DNA from: JAEXZL01 sp049943125
Lineage (GTDB): Bacteria; Bacillota; Clostridia; Clostridiales; Clostridiaceae
Reading direction: 5' to 3'
NCBI RefSeq assembly: GCF_049943125.1
Contig: NZ_CP188040.1
Coordinates: 1,178,001-1,242,000, forward strand
DNA length: 64,000 nucleotides
Below, one piece after another: positions 29,689 to 38,067 of the stretch; within the stretch, counting starts at the first letter, position 1, and the number at the start of each line of letters is the position of its first letter. Under the pieces are notes generated by a model. It was not told the origin of the DNA and searched no databases. It saw only the letters and a list, made by a program, of their open reading frames with translations. Made by a program: the position numbers and the translations under genes.

Positions 29689-30399
29689 TTATTTTCTTTC
29701 GCTATAGGTAGCTGTCCAGGTTGGCATAAAGCCAGCTTTAACAGCAATTCTTTGTGACCTTGCATGAGATCCCATGGTTCCATAAAAGGGAACTACACCT
29801 CTATTAAGAAGCTCATTTTTAAGGTGGGTTACCAGGTAGGTACCTATTCCCTTCCCCTGAGCCTCAGGGATAACATTTATTCCAATCTGCCATAGATTTT
29901 TATAATCCATGCTGGCTCCTGCCATCCCCAGTATTTCTCCATTCTCCACAGCAGCCACTGCCAAAACATCTGGAGTTTCTTCATTAAAAGCAAAGGCCTC
30001 ATCAAATCTCTCATCATCCTTAAAGCTTAAAATTTCTTCTTTATTAAACCATTTGAGCTCATAGCTGTCCTTAGGTATTACAACATCCTTTCCCGGGATA
30101 TAGTAATGATGTATATCTGCTATATAGTGTCCTATTCCCTGTAGCTTGTTATCAAGGCTCCTGAGGTAACCAAAGTCAGTAAACCACGCACCATCAACAT
30201 CCTTGTATTTTTCCTTGCACCAGGGCAAAAGCTCCTCGCCAGCCTTAACAACCAGCTTTCCGTTAATACATAAAAGCTCCAGCATTGGCTCCTGCTTCTC
30301 TCCCAGTACAAATATATTTTCACTATTAACTATCTCCTCAGGAGTACATCGGTACTTCTTTGATAACTCCCTATATAAAGTCCCTTCTACATCTGCCAT
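29689..30399 (-). CDS. GNAT-family N-acetyltransferase
   Basis: A 236-residue protein whose C-terminal half (about 100-230) is a GNAT domain. The acetyl-CoA pyrophosphate loop is in GINVIPEAQGKGIGTYLV, followed by GTMGSHARSQRIAVKAGFMP. The N-terminal half has no clear domain but is aromatic-rich (HYIADIHHYYIPGK). The substrate is unknown. The ATG follows AAGGGAGAAGAATT. It is the first gene of the GNAT-vanZ-NUDIX-hydrolase cluster, and the DnaA-box-like cluster lies immediately upstream. Confidence 0.85.
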   Translation of the reverse strand: MADVEGTLYRELSKKYRCTPEEIVNSENIFVLGEKQEPMLELLCINGKLVVKAGEELLPWCKEKYKDVDGAWFTDFGYLRSLDNKLQGIGHYIADIHHYYIPGKDVVIPKDSYELKWFNKEEILSFKDDERFDEAFAFNEETPDVLAVAAVENGEILGMAGASMDYKNLWQIGINVIPEAQGKGIGTYLVTHLKNELLNRGVVPFYGTMGSHARSQRIAVKAGFMPTWTATYSERK

Positions 30400-30443
30400 A
30401 AATTCTTCTCCCTTATAACTTTTCTAATATACTTTAACTATAT

Positions 30444-30584
30444 TTATCCAATAACAATATTATAGCAAAGGTTATCCCCTTCTGATATTATATTTATTAA
30501 CAGCGTGAAGATGATTTCCTATAATTATCCACACTTATCCCGAAATTTTTAGTTGATTTTGTGGAATACTTTTATTTATCCATA
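30444..30584 (+). promoter_or_regulatory. Cluster of DnaA-box-like TTATCC motifs
   Basis: In the gap between two divergent GNAT genes there is one perfect DnaA box, TTATCCACA (30525-30533). Same-orientation near matches lie at 30444-30452 (TTATCCAAT), 30472-30480 (TTATCCCCT), 30535-30543 (TTATCCCGA) and 30576-30584 (TTATCCATA). Five TTATCC hexamers in 140 nt is more than expected by chance in an AT-rich gap. No dnaA, dnaN or other origin gene is beside it, so I read it as a possible DnaA-binding regulatory cluster, not oriC. Confidence 0.45.
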
Positions 30585-30699
30585 CGATAAAAAGATATTC
30601 TATATTGGAACATTTATACAAACCACAAAATGGTATATACTGGTAATATAACTTTATTCCACAATAGAAAGAAAAACAGAATTAGAAAGAAGGTTAAGT

Positions 30700-31560
30700 A
30701 TGGATATTCTAACAATGGAAAAAAATAATATTCAGGAGGCCGCTGCTCTTGCATACGGTCTTAATAAAAACTATAGCAGTAGCTCAGCTTACTGCTGCCA
30801 TGAATTAGAGTCTATCCTAGGGGATTTTTCTAATAATATGGCCACTAGCTTCTGCTGTATAAAAAATCATCATATTGTTGGAGTATTATCCTGCTATGTA
30901 GATTACAGCAGAAATACATCAGACTGCTCACTCCTCATTGATGAAGTTCAGACAGACTATAACGATGCAGCGTGGAGTATGTTCTCTGCAGCTCGAAATA
31001 CTTTTGGAGAAGGTATGCAGTATAACTTTTTCTTTCCTAAAGAAAACAGCTCATGCCGTGAATTTTTAGATGGTATAGGAGCAACAAAAATGATAAATGA
31101 ATATCATCTGCTGCTTCATCACGATAAATGGAACCAGAAGACTTCTACTAGAATACCTCATAAGCTTCAGGAGACAGAATATCAATTTATGGCAGCCCTC
31201 CACGACGGCATTTTCCCTGATGCTTATATTTCAGGTGCAGATATATTATCTTCACTTGAAGAAGGTACTCGCAGAGTCTATACAATAACAGATAATCATA
31301 AGGTCCTTGCATATGGAGTCCTGCGCTTGAAAGGTAGAAAAGAAGCCTCTGCAGAAGTTATAGGAGTAAGAGAGGATAGTCGCCATCAAGGCTATGGTAG
31401 AGCAATTCTCAATCACTTATGTCAAATTGCTTTTACTGAGCTTTCTGCAGAAGAAATAGATTTAATTGTAGATGGAGATAATGAAAAAGCTATTTCCCTG
31501 TATCTAGATACTGGTTTTTCTATAGAGCACGAAAATAATGCCTATTCCTATAGACAGTAA
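30700..31560 (+). CDS. Tandem GNAT-like acetyltransferase
   Basis: A 286-residue protein. The C-terminal half (about 150-286) is a GNAT domain with the acetyl-CoA loop VIGVREDSRHQGYGRAILNHL and DNEKAISLYLDTGF (both typical). The N-terminal half (about 1-140) looks like a degenerate second GNAT fold (HHIVGVLSCYVDYS, then LDGIGATKM), so the protein is probably a two-domain GNAT. The ATG follows AGAAGGTTAAGT. The substrate is unknown. It is transcribed divergently from the other GNAT gene. Confidence 0.83.
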   Translation: MDILTMEKNNIQEAAALAYGLNKNYSSSSAYCCHELESILGDFSNNMATSFCCIKNHHIVGVLSCYVDYSRNTSDCSLLIDEVQTDYNDAAWSMFSAARNTFGEGMQYNFFFPKENSSCREFLDGIGATKMINEYHLLLHHDKWNQKTSTRIPHKLQETEYQFMAALHDGIFPDAYISGADILSSLEEGTRRVYTITDNHKVLAYGVLRLKGRKEASAEVIGVREDSRHQGYGRAILNHLCQIAFTELSAEEIDLIVDGDNEKAISLYLDTGFSIEHENNAYSYRQ

Positions 31561-31618
31561 GTAAAATATATTATAGGAGCTAATAATACTATATAGCCGT
31601 ATAAAAGGAGGACAAATT

Positions 31619-32218
31619 ATGAGTATGGAGGATACCTTAAGGGATAAGATAATTTCCCTTGCTGAAGCTTATGATGAGGAGCCTACAGGTGGCTGGATAA
31701 CAGGAGATGGACCAATGCCTGCTCCTATATTATTTTTGGGAGAGGCTCCTGGAAAGAATGAGGTTGAGCAAAAGAAGCCCTTTGTAGGGGCAGCAGGAAA
31801 GAACTTTCAAAGATACTTAGATATGCTGGGGCTTAAGAGAGAGGAAATCAGAATAACCAATACCTGCTTCTTAAGACCTATTAAATATAAGGTTGGAAAG
31901 ACCGGAAGGCAGACCGTGAGCAATCGTCCACCAAAGCCTAAGGAGATAGAGCTTTTCCGTGAGGTGGTGGATATGGAGATTGAGTATACAGATCCTAAAA
32001 TTATTGTAACCTTAGGAAATGTACCTCTAAAAAGAGTAACTCCTTTTAAATCTATAGGGGAATGTCATGGAAGGCTTTATTATAATGAAGAGCTTAAAAG
32101 ATACATATTTCCCATGTATCATCCATCTTCACTAATCTATAACCAGAGCAGTGAATTTCATAAAGGCTATGAAGAGGATTGGTTGAAGCTTAAAGAGGAG
32201 CTGGAGAAGCTCTTATAG
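31619..32218 (+). CDS. Uracil-DNA glycosylase, family 4-like
   Basis: A 199-residue base-excision enzyme that removes uracil from DNA. Superfamily motifs are clear: motif 1 LGEAPGKNEVEQKKPFVGAAG (near 39-59; quoted in parts LGEAPGKNE and PFVGAAG), ITNTCFLRP and the C-terminal PMYHPSS. Classical family 4 enzymes bind a 4Fe-4S cluster through N-terminal Cys-X2-Cys and later cysteines. Here the only Cys residues are in NTC and GEC, so a cluster looks unlikely. The start ATG follows AAAAGGAGGACAAATT. It is a monocistronic unit ending at the hairpin at 32273-32297. Confidence 0.88.
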   Translation: MSMEDTLRDKIISLAEAYDEEPTGGWITGDGPMPAPILFLGEAPGKNEVEQKKPFVGAAGKNFQRYLDMLGLKREEIRITNTCFLRPIKYKVGKTGRQTVSNRPPKPKEIELFREVVDMEIEYTDPKIIVTLGNVPLKRVTPFKSIGECHGRLYYNEELKRYIFPMYHPSSLIYNQSSEFHKGYEEDWLKLKEELEKLL

Positions 32219-32269
32219 GAGAAGCCTCTAGGCTGGAGCATTTTAAGAGAATGGTGAGATAAGTATAGT

Positions 32270-32300
32270 AAAAAGGATGTCCAGTTTGGACATCCTTAAT
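32270..32300. terminator. Terminator between UDG and COG0523 genes
   Basis: A perfect 11-bp stem, AAGGATGTCCA (32273-32283) with TGGACATCCTT (32287-32297), has a 3-nt loop. The T5 run is on the minus side, so it best serves the GTPase gene; the plus side has TTAATTTG. Confidence 0.85.
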
Positions 32301-32378
32301 TTGTAATATATCAATATGCTTTTCATTATAATCAGCTTGAACAATTAATATACTTACCAGTAAAGTCAGCTTCAATAA

Positions 32379-33575
32379 TTAATAACTGTCCAAATCTGTA
32401 AGGCAGCCATCTAGAGCCTTAATAATCCCTTCCTTATCTATATCCTTACCTATGAAAACCAGCTTAATCATTCTATCTCCATAGTCCTCATGCCATATAT
32501 CACGAAGCTTTTCATCCTCAGAAAGAGCTTTTTCCTTTTGAAGCTTTGTACCGGAGGCTATCCATCTTCCAGAAGGGAGTGCATGAATCTGGCTCCCTGC
32601 CTGTTCAAATATATAAGCCATGTGGTCTTCCTCTGCAAAATAAAGCATTCCCTTACAGCGGATGATATTTTTAGGCCAGGAATCAACCCAAGCTATGAAC
32701 TTTTCCCTGCTGAAGGGCTCTCTTCTGTAGTATACAAAGGAGCTGATACCATATTCCTCTGTATGAGAATCATGATTATGTCCATAACCCTCTTCATGAT
32801 GATGAGCATGATTACCTTCATGGCTGTGGCTATGACCATGACCTTCCTCTTGAAGAGCCTGAACCCAGCCTGCTGCCATTCCTGCCTTCTGGAAGTTGAA
32901 GGCTCCTGTATTCATTATCTCCTCTACAGCTACCTTGGCATAGTTTGTTTCGATTATCTTAACAGAGGGCTGTAGCTTCCTTATTACAGCCATAACCTCC
33001 TTCAGCTCTTCTTCTGTAACCTCATCAACCTTATTGAGAATTATTGTATTACAGAACTCTATCTGCTGGATTAGAAGATTCTCAATGTCCTCCTCCTGCA
33101 AATCCTTCCTGAGAAGTCTATTTCCTGATGTAAACTCATCCACCAGCCTCAAAGCATCCACCACAGCTACTACATTATCTAAGGTACAGATTTCAGGAAG
33201 GTCGCCTTTTTTGCCTCTTCCTTCTAATAAGCTTATGGTCTGTACTATGGGAATAGGCTCACAGACACCACTGGCTTCTATCAATATATAGTCAAAGGTG
33301 CCTGCTTCTAAAAGCTCGGAAAGCTGCTCCAAGAGATCATCCTTTAAGCTGCAGCAGATGCAACCATTGGTTAGAGGAACTAGGCTCTCCTCCTTCTCCG
33401 TTACAGCACCACCCCTGGCAATTAGCTCTGCATCTATATTTACCTCTCCAATATCATTAACTATCACCGCTACCTTATAGCCTTCCTGATTACTCAGTAC
33501 ATGATTTATCAGTGTTGTCTTCCCAGCTCCTAAATAACCCGTAAGCAGGGTAATAGGTACAACCTTATTAGCCAT
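32379..33575 (-). CDS. COG0523 (CobW/ZNG-like) GTPase, putative metal chaperone
   Basis: A 398-residue G3E-family P-loop GTPase proposed to insert metal into client proteins. It has Walker A GYLGAGKTT (near 13-21), the family-defining metal motif CICC (within TNGCICCSLKDD, near 70), guanine specificity motif NKVD, and a histidine-rich linker (GHGHSHSH, HAHHHEEGYGHNHDSH, near 245-275). A CobW_C domain completes the protein. The His-rich tract suggests binding of Zn or Ni/Co. The ATG at 33575 follows GGGAGATGTTCTGT. It lies just downstream of a CDF metal exporter gene on the same strand, which supports a metal-homeostasis role. Which metal is served is not known. Confidence 0.9.
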   Translation of the reverse strand: MANKVVPITLLTGYLGAGKTTLINHVLSNQEGYKVAVIVNDIGEVNIDAELIARGGAVTEKEESLVPLTNGCICCSLKDDLLEQLSELLEAGTFDYILIEASGVCEPIPIVQTISLLEGRGKKGDLPEICTLDNVVAVVDALRLVDEFTSGNRLLRKDLQEEDIENLLIQQIEFCNTIILNKVDEVTEEELKEVMAVIRKLQPSVKIIETNYAKVAVEEIMNTGAFNFQKAGMAAGWVQALQEEGHGHSHSHEGNHAHHHEEGYGHNHDSHTEEYGISSFVYYRREPFSREKFIAWVDSWPKNIIRCKGMLYFAEEDHMAYIFEQAGSQIHALPSGRWIASGTKLQKEKALSEDEKLRDIWHEDYGDRMIKLVFIGKDIDKEGIIKALDGCLTDLDSY

Positions 33576-33683
33576 ACAGAACATCTCCCATCTATTTACT
33601 TACACTTATCAGAATAAAAATATCAATTTAATTATTATTCTTTATAGAGTTTATTGCAAGTTTTTTCCTCAAATAAAGGTTAT

Positions 33684-34868
33684 CTAGCCAACAGGAGGAA
33701 GTGGCGAATAGCTTCTATCTACAGTGATAGAGCAATAGTAATCTGAATAGGTCTTTTTAACCAGTATGCCTATTGCTGCTTTTAGCTCCCCATCTGTCAT
33801 TTCTAATCCTCTTGGAGCAACACAATCAAAAATTAGGTTTGTATGAGTTGTTCCTGGAACTACACGCAAATCATGAATCGTCAGCTTAGGATCAATAATT
33901 TTTACTTCTTCAGAGAGCCATTGACGGATATTTGCTATCACAGAATCCTTGGTAGCTATGGGGTCAAAGTGGATAATCAGATGAAGACCTTTTTCCTTCA
34001 AAAAATCCCTTTCTATGTTATCAATGACATCATGACTTTCAATAACATCCTCCTCCGCTGCCATTTCCACGTGAACACTTGCAAACTGTCTTCCAGGACC
34101 ATAGTCATGAAGGATTAGATCATGAGTTCCCAGTACTCGAGGATAGCTGAGTATCTTATTTTGAATTTCCTCTACAAAAGCCATCTCTGGTGCCTTACCT
34201 ACAAGAGGGTCCAGGGTATCCCTAATAAGTCCAAAGCCACTATACAGAATAAATAGAGCTACACCAAGACCAACCCATCCATCAAGATTGATATTTGTAA
34301 GATGAGAAAACACCGAAGCAAACAGTACTCCAGAGGTAGTGATAACATCGTTTCTACTATCAGCAGCAGTGGCTATGAGGGTCTGAGAAGAAATCCTCTT
34401 CCCAATTTTTTTATTAAAGGAGGCCATCCAAAGCTTTAAAAAAATTGATAACAAAAGTACCACCACAGATATCCATCGAAACTCCACAGGGGTAGGATTT
34501 AGAATTTTATCAAAGCTTCCTTGAAAAAGCTCTACTCCAATAACCATGATGAGAACAGCTACCGTAAGTCCTGCAAGATATTCATATCGCCCATGTCCAT
34601 AAGGATGCTCCTCATCGGCAGGCTTACTAGCCAGCTTAAAGCCCAGGAGGCTTATTATACTGGAGGATGCATCAGAAAGATTATTAAAGGCATCGGCAGT
34701 GATAGCTACAGAACCAGATAGGGTTCCCACAAGGATTTTGCTTATAAAAAGCAGCCCATTGCAGATAATTCCTACGATACTGGAAAACTTCCCGTAGTCG
34801 GTACGTACAGAGGCCCTATCAACATTTTCATAATTCTTTATAAATTTTCTAATTAAAAAATTCATCAT
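33684..34868 (-). CDS. CDF-family cation efflux transporter
   Basis: A 394-residue cation diffusion facilitator. It has six transmembrane helices (about 25-215) with metal-site motifs SVAITADAFNNLSDASSS (helix 2 DxxxD) and HPYGHGRYEY; helix 5 holds AADSRNDVITTSGVL. A cytoplasmic domain (about 215-300) and an extra C-terminal domain of about 90 residues complete it, as in longer clostridial CDFs. It exports divalent metal (Zn, Fe, Mn, Ni or Co) using the proton gradient. The ATG at 34868 is preceded by TAGGAGTGGATATT. A promoter 210 nt upstream and a structured leader resembling a NiCo riboswitch favour Ni/Co; that point is inference. Confidence 0.93.
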   Translation of the reverse strand: MMNFLIRKFIKNYENVDRASVRTDYGKFSSIVGIICNGLLFISKILVGTLSGSVAITADAFNNLSDASSSIISLLGFKLASKPADEEHPYGHGRYEYLAGLTVAVLIMVIGVELFQGSFDKILNPTPVEFRWISVVVLLLSIFLKLWMASFNKKIGKRISSQTLIATAADSRNDVITTSGVLFASVFSHLTNINLDGWVGLGVALFILYSGFGLIRDTLDPLVGKAPEMAFVEEIQNKILSYPRVLGTHDLILHDYGPGRQFASVHVEMAAEEDVIESHDVIDNIERDFLKEKGLHLIIHFDPIATKDSVIANIRQWLSEEVKIIDPKLTIHDLRVVPGTTHTNLIFDCVAPRGLEMTDGELKAAIGILVKKTYSDYYCSITVDRSYSPLPPVG

Positions 34869-34930
34869 AATATCCACTCCTAAGAATAAATGTATCCCTG
34901 ACCTCTTTTTTTATATAACTTTAAAAGTGC

Positions 34931-35054
34931 AAAATAAAAAATCCATGGAGCAATAGATAACAGCTACTGTCCCACAGATATCATTTCATCTGCTGTTAAG
35001 CTTAATAACCAGGCATGATGACAAGCCCCTTGCCCGTTGAATTTATGCTCAATA
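34931..35054 (-). ncRNA. Candidate NiCo (czcD-type) riboswitch leader with terminator
   Basis: In transcript sense the leader of the CDF gene starts with UAUUGAGCA (35054-35046) and ends with AUCUGUGGGACAGUA (34979-34965). UAUUG pairs with CAGUA to close a multi-helix junction. Within lie hairpins CAAG-CUUG, GUUA-UAAC and CAGAU-AUCUG, followed by the motif UGUGGGACAG that I recall from NiCo riboswitches. Downstream, AUCUAU-UGCUCC-AUGGAU followed by UUUUUAUUUU (34958-34931) is a weak intrinsic terminator. The first junction strand is longer than in the canonical motif, so class assignment is tentative. Confidence 0.5.
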
Positions 35055-35081
35055 TTAATGTAAGTTTAAAGAGTTTTATTA

Positions 35082-35110
35082 ATTCTATTATATCCTAAAT
35101 CCTTTGTCAA
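35082..35110 (-). promoter_or_regulatory. Promoter of the CDF exporter gene
   Basis: Reverse complement has a perfect TTGACA (35105-35110), 17 nt and TAGAAT (35082-35087), just after the stop codon of the aminotransferase gene. A start near 35075 gives a 5' leader of about 205 nt before the CDF ATG. Confidence 0.75.
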
Positions 35111-35112
35111 TA

Positions 35113-36246
35113 TTACGCTGCCCGGGACAGCTTCTTTGAAAACTGTGATAAAAGCTCCAATGCCTTTTCTAAAACCTCTATTGAAGCAGCATAGCCTATT
35201 CTTAAGGAGCCTTCCACTCCAAAGCAGGATCCTGGAGTTAAAAACACCCCTGTTTTCTCTAAAAGCCTCAAGGAAAATTCCTTTGAGGATATTGGGAAGT
35301 CATAGAACAAAAGAGTTACTGTGCTAGCCTTTGGTTTTATATAAGAAAAATGCTCCTCCCTACTTATCCATCTATCTAAAACCTCTATATTTCTATTTAC
35401 AAGGGTTAAATTTCTTTTGATGAGCTTATCTGCATTTTTTAGAGCTAAGGCAGCTATAGCTTCATCTATCATACTGCAGCTGATTATGTCATAATCTCTT
35501 CTCTCTAACAGCTTATCAATAACCTCTTTTGCCTTGGTAGCTATCCATCCAATTCTTAGCCCTGGCAACGAAAAAACCTTAGACATGCTTCCTGTGCTTA
35601 TTCCTTTTTCATAGATATCTACTATAGAATAAGCATAGCTTCCATCATGACTTAAGCCTCTATAAGCCTCATCACAAAGGATATAAGCTCCAACCCTTCC
35701 TGCTTCAGAGGCAATCTCCCTTAAAGTAGCTTCTGAAATTAAAGCTCCTGTAGGATTATTGGGATTATTTATGCATATAAGCTTTGTTTTATTTGTTATA
35801 AGCTTTTTCAGTTCTTCAACCCTTGGAAGAAAGTTATCTTCCTTTTTAGTTTTTAAATATTTTACCTTAGCTCCTATGGATTCTGGCACTGAATAAAGCT
35901 GCTGATAGGTTGGATATAAGGCTACAACCTCATCTCCTTCTTCTAATAAAGAAAAGAGTACAGAGTTATTTCCTCCTATCCCTCCATGAGTAGAAAGAAC
36001 CTCTTCTTTCCTTATATCCTTATAAAGTCTGCATATCCCTTCCTTCAGCTCCTCCCCTCCTGGTATACTTCCATAGGTAAGCTTCATGGAAAGAAGCCCT
36101 TCCATATAAGCTGCCTTATCCTCTCCTACTATTTCTAAAAGCTCCTCTAAGGAAAGAATATCAGCACAGCTTTCTGCTATATTGTACTGAGCTCTGTCTT
36201 CATAATCATTCATCCACTGTTCAATCTCAAACTTTTCTATATTCAT
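35113..36246 (-). CDS. Class I/II PLP-dependent aminotransferase
   Basis: A 377-residue fold-type I aminotransferase. It has the substrate/PLP motifs STHGGIGGNNSVLFSLLEEGD (PLP phosphate-binding region, about 85-105; quoted only as THGGIGGNNSVLF), INNPNNPTGA (Asn/Asp ring contacts), DEAYRGL, and PLP-lysine SMSKVFSLPGLRIGW (Lys near 223). Length and motifs fit the aspartate/aromatic aminotransferase-like group. The second substrate is not deducible, and no pathway genes adjoin. The ATG is preceded by AAGGAGGATACCA. Confidence 0.88.
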   Translation of the reverse strand: MNIEKFEIEQWMNDYEDRAQYNIAESCADILSLEELLEIVGEDKAAYMEGLLSMKLTYGSIPGGEELKEGICRLYKDIRKEEVLSTHGGIGGNNSVLFSLLEEGDEVVALYPTYQQLYSVPESIGAKVKYLKTKKEDNFLPRVEELKKLITNKTKLICINNPNNPTGALISEATLREIASEAGRVGAYILCDEAYRGLSHDGSYAYSIVDIYEKGISTGSMSKVFSLPGLRIGWIATKAKEVIDKLLERRDYDIISCSMIDEAIAALALKNADKLIKRNLTLVNRNIEVLDRWISREEHFSYIKPKASTVTLLFYDFPISSKEFSLRLLEKTGVFLTPGSCFGVEGSLRIGYAASIEVLEKALELLSQFSKKLSRAA

Positions 36247-36495
36247 TGGTATCCTCCTTGCAACGTATTAATAAGCTGCTTCTTATAATATGGAATGTGT
36301 CAGTATATTAGTAAATGTATAAATATTCATATAATAATTATAATTATACATTTTTCTTTTGTGGTTATGAAGTGCTTTTTGTAATTTTTATATATTTTTT
36401 ATAGTAAATAGATAAGAGAATAAGTTTATAAAATTCATGCTATCAAGTAAAAATAAGACATCTATTAATTCTGCTCTCTGTTTATCTTAGAAATA
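36247..36495. other. AT-rich intergenic region, nothing identified
   Basis: Between the aminotransferase start and the terminator of the hydrogenase-like gene the sequence is strongly AT-rich. I find no ORF with a ribosome binding site, no clear RNA structure and no convincing -35/-10 pair, although the aminotransferase promoter must be here. Confidence 0.5.
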
Positions 36496-36521
36496 TAAAA
36501 GGAAGGCATTACCGCCTTCCT
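36490..36521 (-). terminator. Terminator after hydrogenase-like gene
   Basis: AGGAAGGC (transcript sense, 36521-36514) pairs with GCCTTCCT (36507-36500) and is followed by TTTATATTTC. Confidence 0.8.
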
Positions 36522-36560
36522 AAGGTTTCTCTACAAAATCCCAATAATATGTTCTTAATC

Positions 36561-37808
36561 CTATGTACTTTTTATAAGCGGACAATCATCCTTATTAGCC
36601 CATCCATTAACTATGTCCTCCGCTAGAACTTTACAAGAAGGAGCGCCACAAGCACCACAATCAAGACCAGGAAACTCACCGGTAAGCTTTTCTATTTTCT
36701 TGATCTTCTCCAGGGCTCCTAAAATATTGTTATCCAGCGTCATAACCGGTCTATAGGTAAACCTTCTTTCAAGTACAGATGAATATTTATCAATAGAGTC
36801 TTGAGAAATTCCTGAGCTTTTACAGGCATATTCCTTAGAAAGCTTAATAATTCTAGTCTTTGCTAGAAAAGGATTTTCAACAGTAAAGACCCCTCCTACA
36901 CATCCTCCAGTACAAGCATTAAGCTCTGCAAAATCAACACGGATTAATCGTTCATTTTCTATTTCATCAAGGACCTTAATGATATTTTCAATACCATCGG
37001 CAGACAGGTATTTATCGCAATCTAAGACAGCTGCTTCTCCTCCAGTTATGGCCCATTCTATACCTGTGGAGCTAGCTGTTGATATGAAAGTTGGGTTTTG
37101 TATTTTATTCATTTCCTTTAACAAGGGCAGATATATTTCATTAATTGATAATATACCACTAAGCTCAGAGCTCTTATTATCATAATTGCCTTCCTCTGTT
37201 ACATATCCTGGACAAGGCGATATAAAAAACACTCCTATATCTTCAGATGCATAGCCTGTCTTCTCTACAGCTTCATCTCTGGCCATTCTAGCTGCAAGCT
37301 TCACAGGAGAAATAACTGGTATTATATTATCCAATAAGTCAGGATACTTGGACTCTATGAGCTTTACTACCACTGGACAGGAGGAGTTAATTAGAGGCTT
37401 TTGATAATTTCTATTAGCTACGATGCTTTTAGTCCGCAGAGAAATGATTTCTGCAGCCCTTGAAACCTCAAAGACATCATTAAATCCCATGTTAATAAGA
37501 CCAGTAAGCACAAAATTAACATCAAAAAGCTGGCTAAACTGGCCATAAAGAGATGGCGGAACTAAAACCACAGACCATTTATAATTCTTTTTTAACTGAT
37601 CAAAATGGTCGTATACTGCTTTTTTTGCTTTACTTGGGCAGACTCTTATACACTCACCACAATCAATACATAGATCTTTTTTAATAACTGCTTTTTTATT
37701 ACGTACCCTTATGGCATTAGTTGGACACCCTTTTACACAGGCTGTACAACCAGTACACTTTTTATACTCTAAAATTACTGAAGGGGATAATTTAGATTGC
37801 ATCTTCAT
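36561..37808 (-). CDS. [FeFe]-hydrogenase-like Fe-S protein (sensory-type, no PAS domain)
   Basis: A 415-residue cytoplasmic iron-sulfur protein. It has two 4Fe-4S ferredoxin motifs (Cys18/21/24/28 and 47/50/53/57), then an [FeFe]-hydrogenase H-domain with all four H-cluster cysteines (Cys144 in NSSCPVV, Cys199 in SPCPG, Cys299 and Cys303 in ACTGGCVGG). A C-terminal Fe-S motif follows (Cys384, 387, 392, 409). The residue that is the proton-relay Cys in catalytic enzymes (TSCCP) is Ser here, and the MPC-x2-K lysine is missing. These features match the putative sensory groups of the family, not catalytic HydA. The ATG at 37808 follows TAGGAGATGCT. It is monocistronic, with no phosphatase, kinase or maturase gene nearby. 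Confidence 0.85.
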   Translation of the reverse strand: MKMQSKLSPSVILEYKKCTGCTACVKGCPTNAIRVRNKKAVIKKDLCIDCGECIRVCPSKAKKAVYDHFDQLKKNYKWSVVLVPPSLYGQFSQLFDVNFVLTGLINMGFNDVFEVSRAAEIISLRTKSIVANRNYQKPLINSSCPVVVKLIESKYPDLLDNIIPVISPVKLAARMARDEAVEKTGYASEDIGVFFISPCPGYVTEEGNYDNKSSELSGILSINEIYLPLLKEMNKIQNPTFISTASSTGIEWAITGGEAAVLDCDKYLSADGIENIIKVLDEIENERLIRVDFAELNACTGGCVGGVFTVENPFLAKTRIIKLSKEYACKSSGISQDSIDKYSSVLERRFTYRPVMTLDNNILGALEKIKKIEKLTGEFPGLDCGACGAPSCKVLAEDIVNGWANKDDCPLIKST

Positions 37809-38016
37809 AGCATCTCCTAAAAACACTTATAAATATATTCTTTTCAGGCCAACCCTCGATGCTTATACTTACAACTTTGTTTCATAATTAATATTTAAAT
37901 AACAGAATATTTTATCAATTATATTTTAATACGATATAAAGTTCAATGGAAGAATAGTTAAATAGTTATCAAAGATTTTCAACGGCATTTTGTATTTATC
38001 CTGCTTAAATATATAC

Positions 38017-38053
38017 AAAAAAATCTGAGTCCCCATATGCTGAGACCCAGATT
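38017..38053 (-). terminator. Terminator of the DUF969-DUF979-pcp operon
   Basis: AATCTGGGTC (transcript sense, 38053-38044) pairs with GACTCAGATT (38031-38022), one wobble, followed by a T7 run. Confidence 0.88.
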
Positions 38054-38067
38054 AACGATTTTCTATT

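Noticed and set aside
30444..30584. Chromosomal origin of replication
   Set aside because: Although DnaA-box-like motifs are present, no dnaA/dnaN genes or AT-rich unwinding element with DnaA-trio pattern is next to them.
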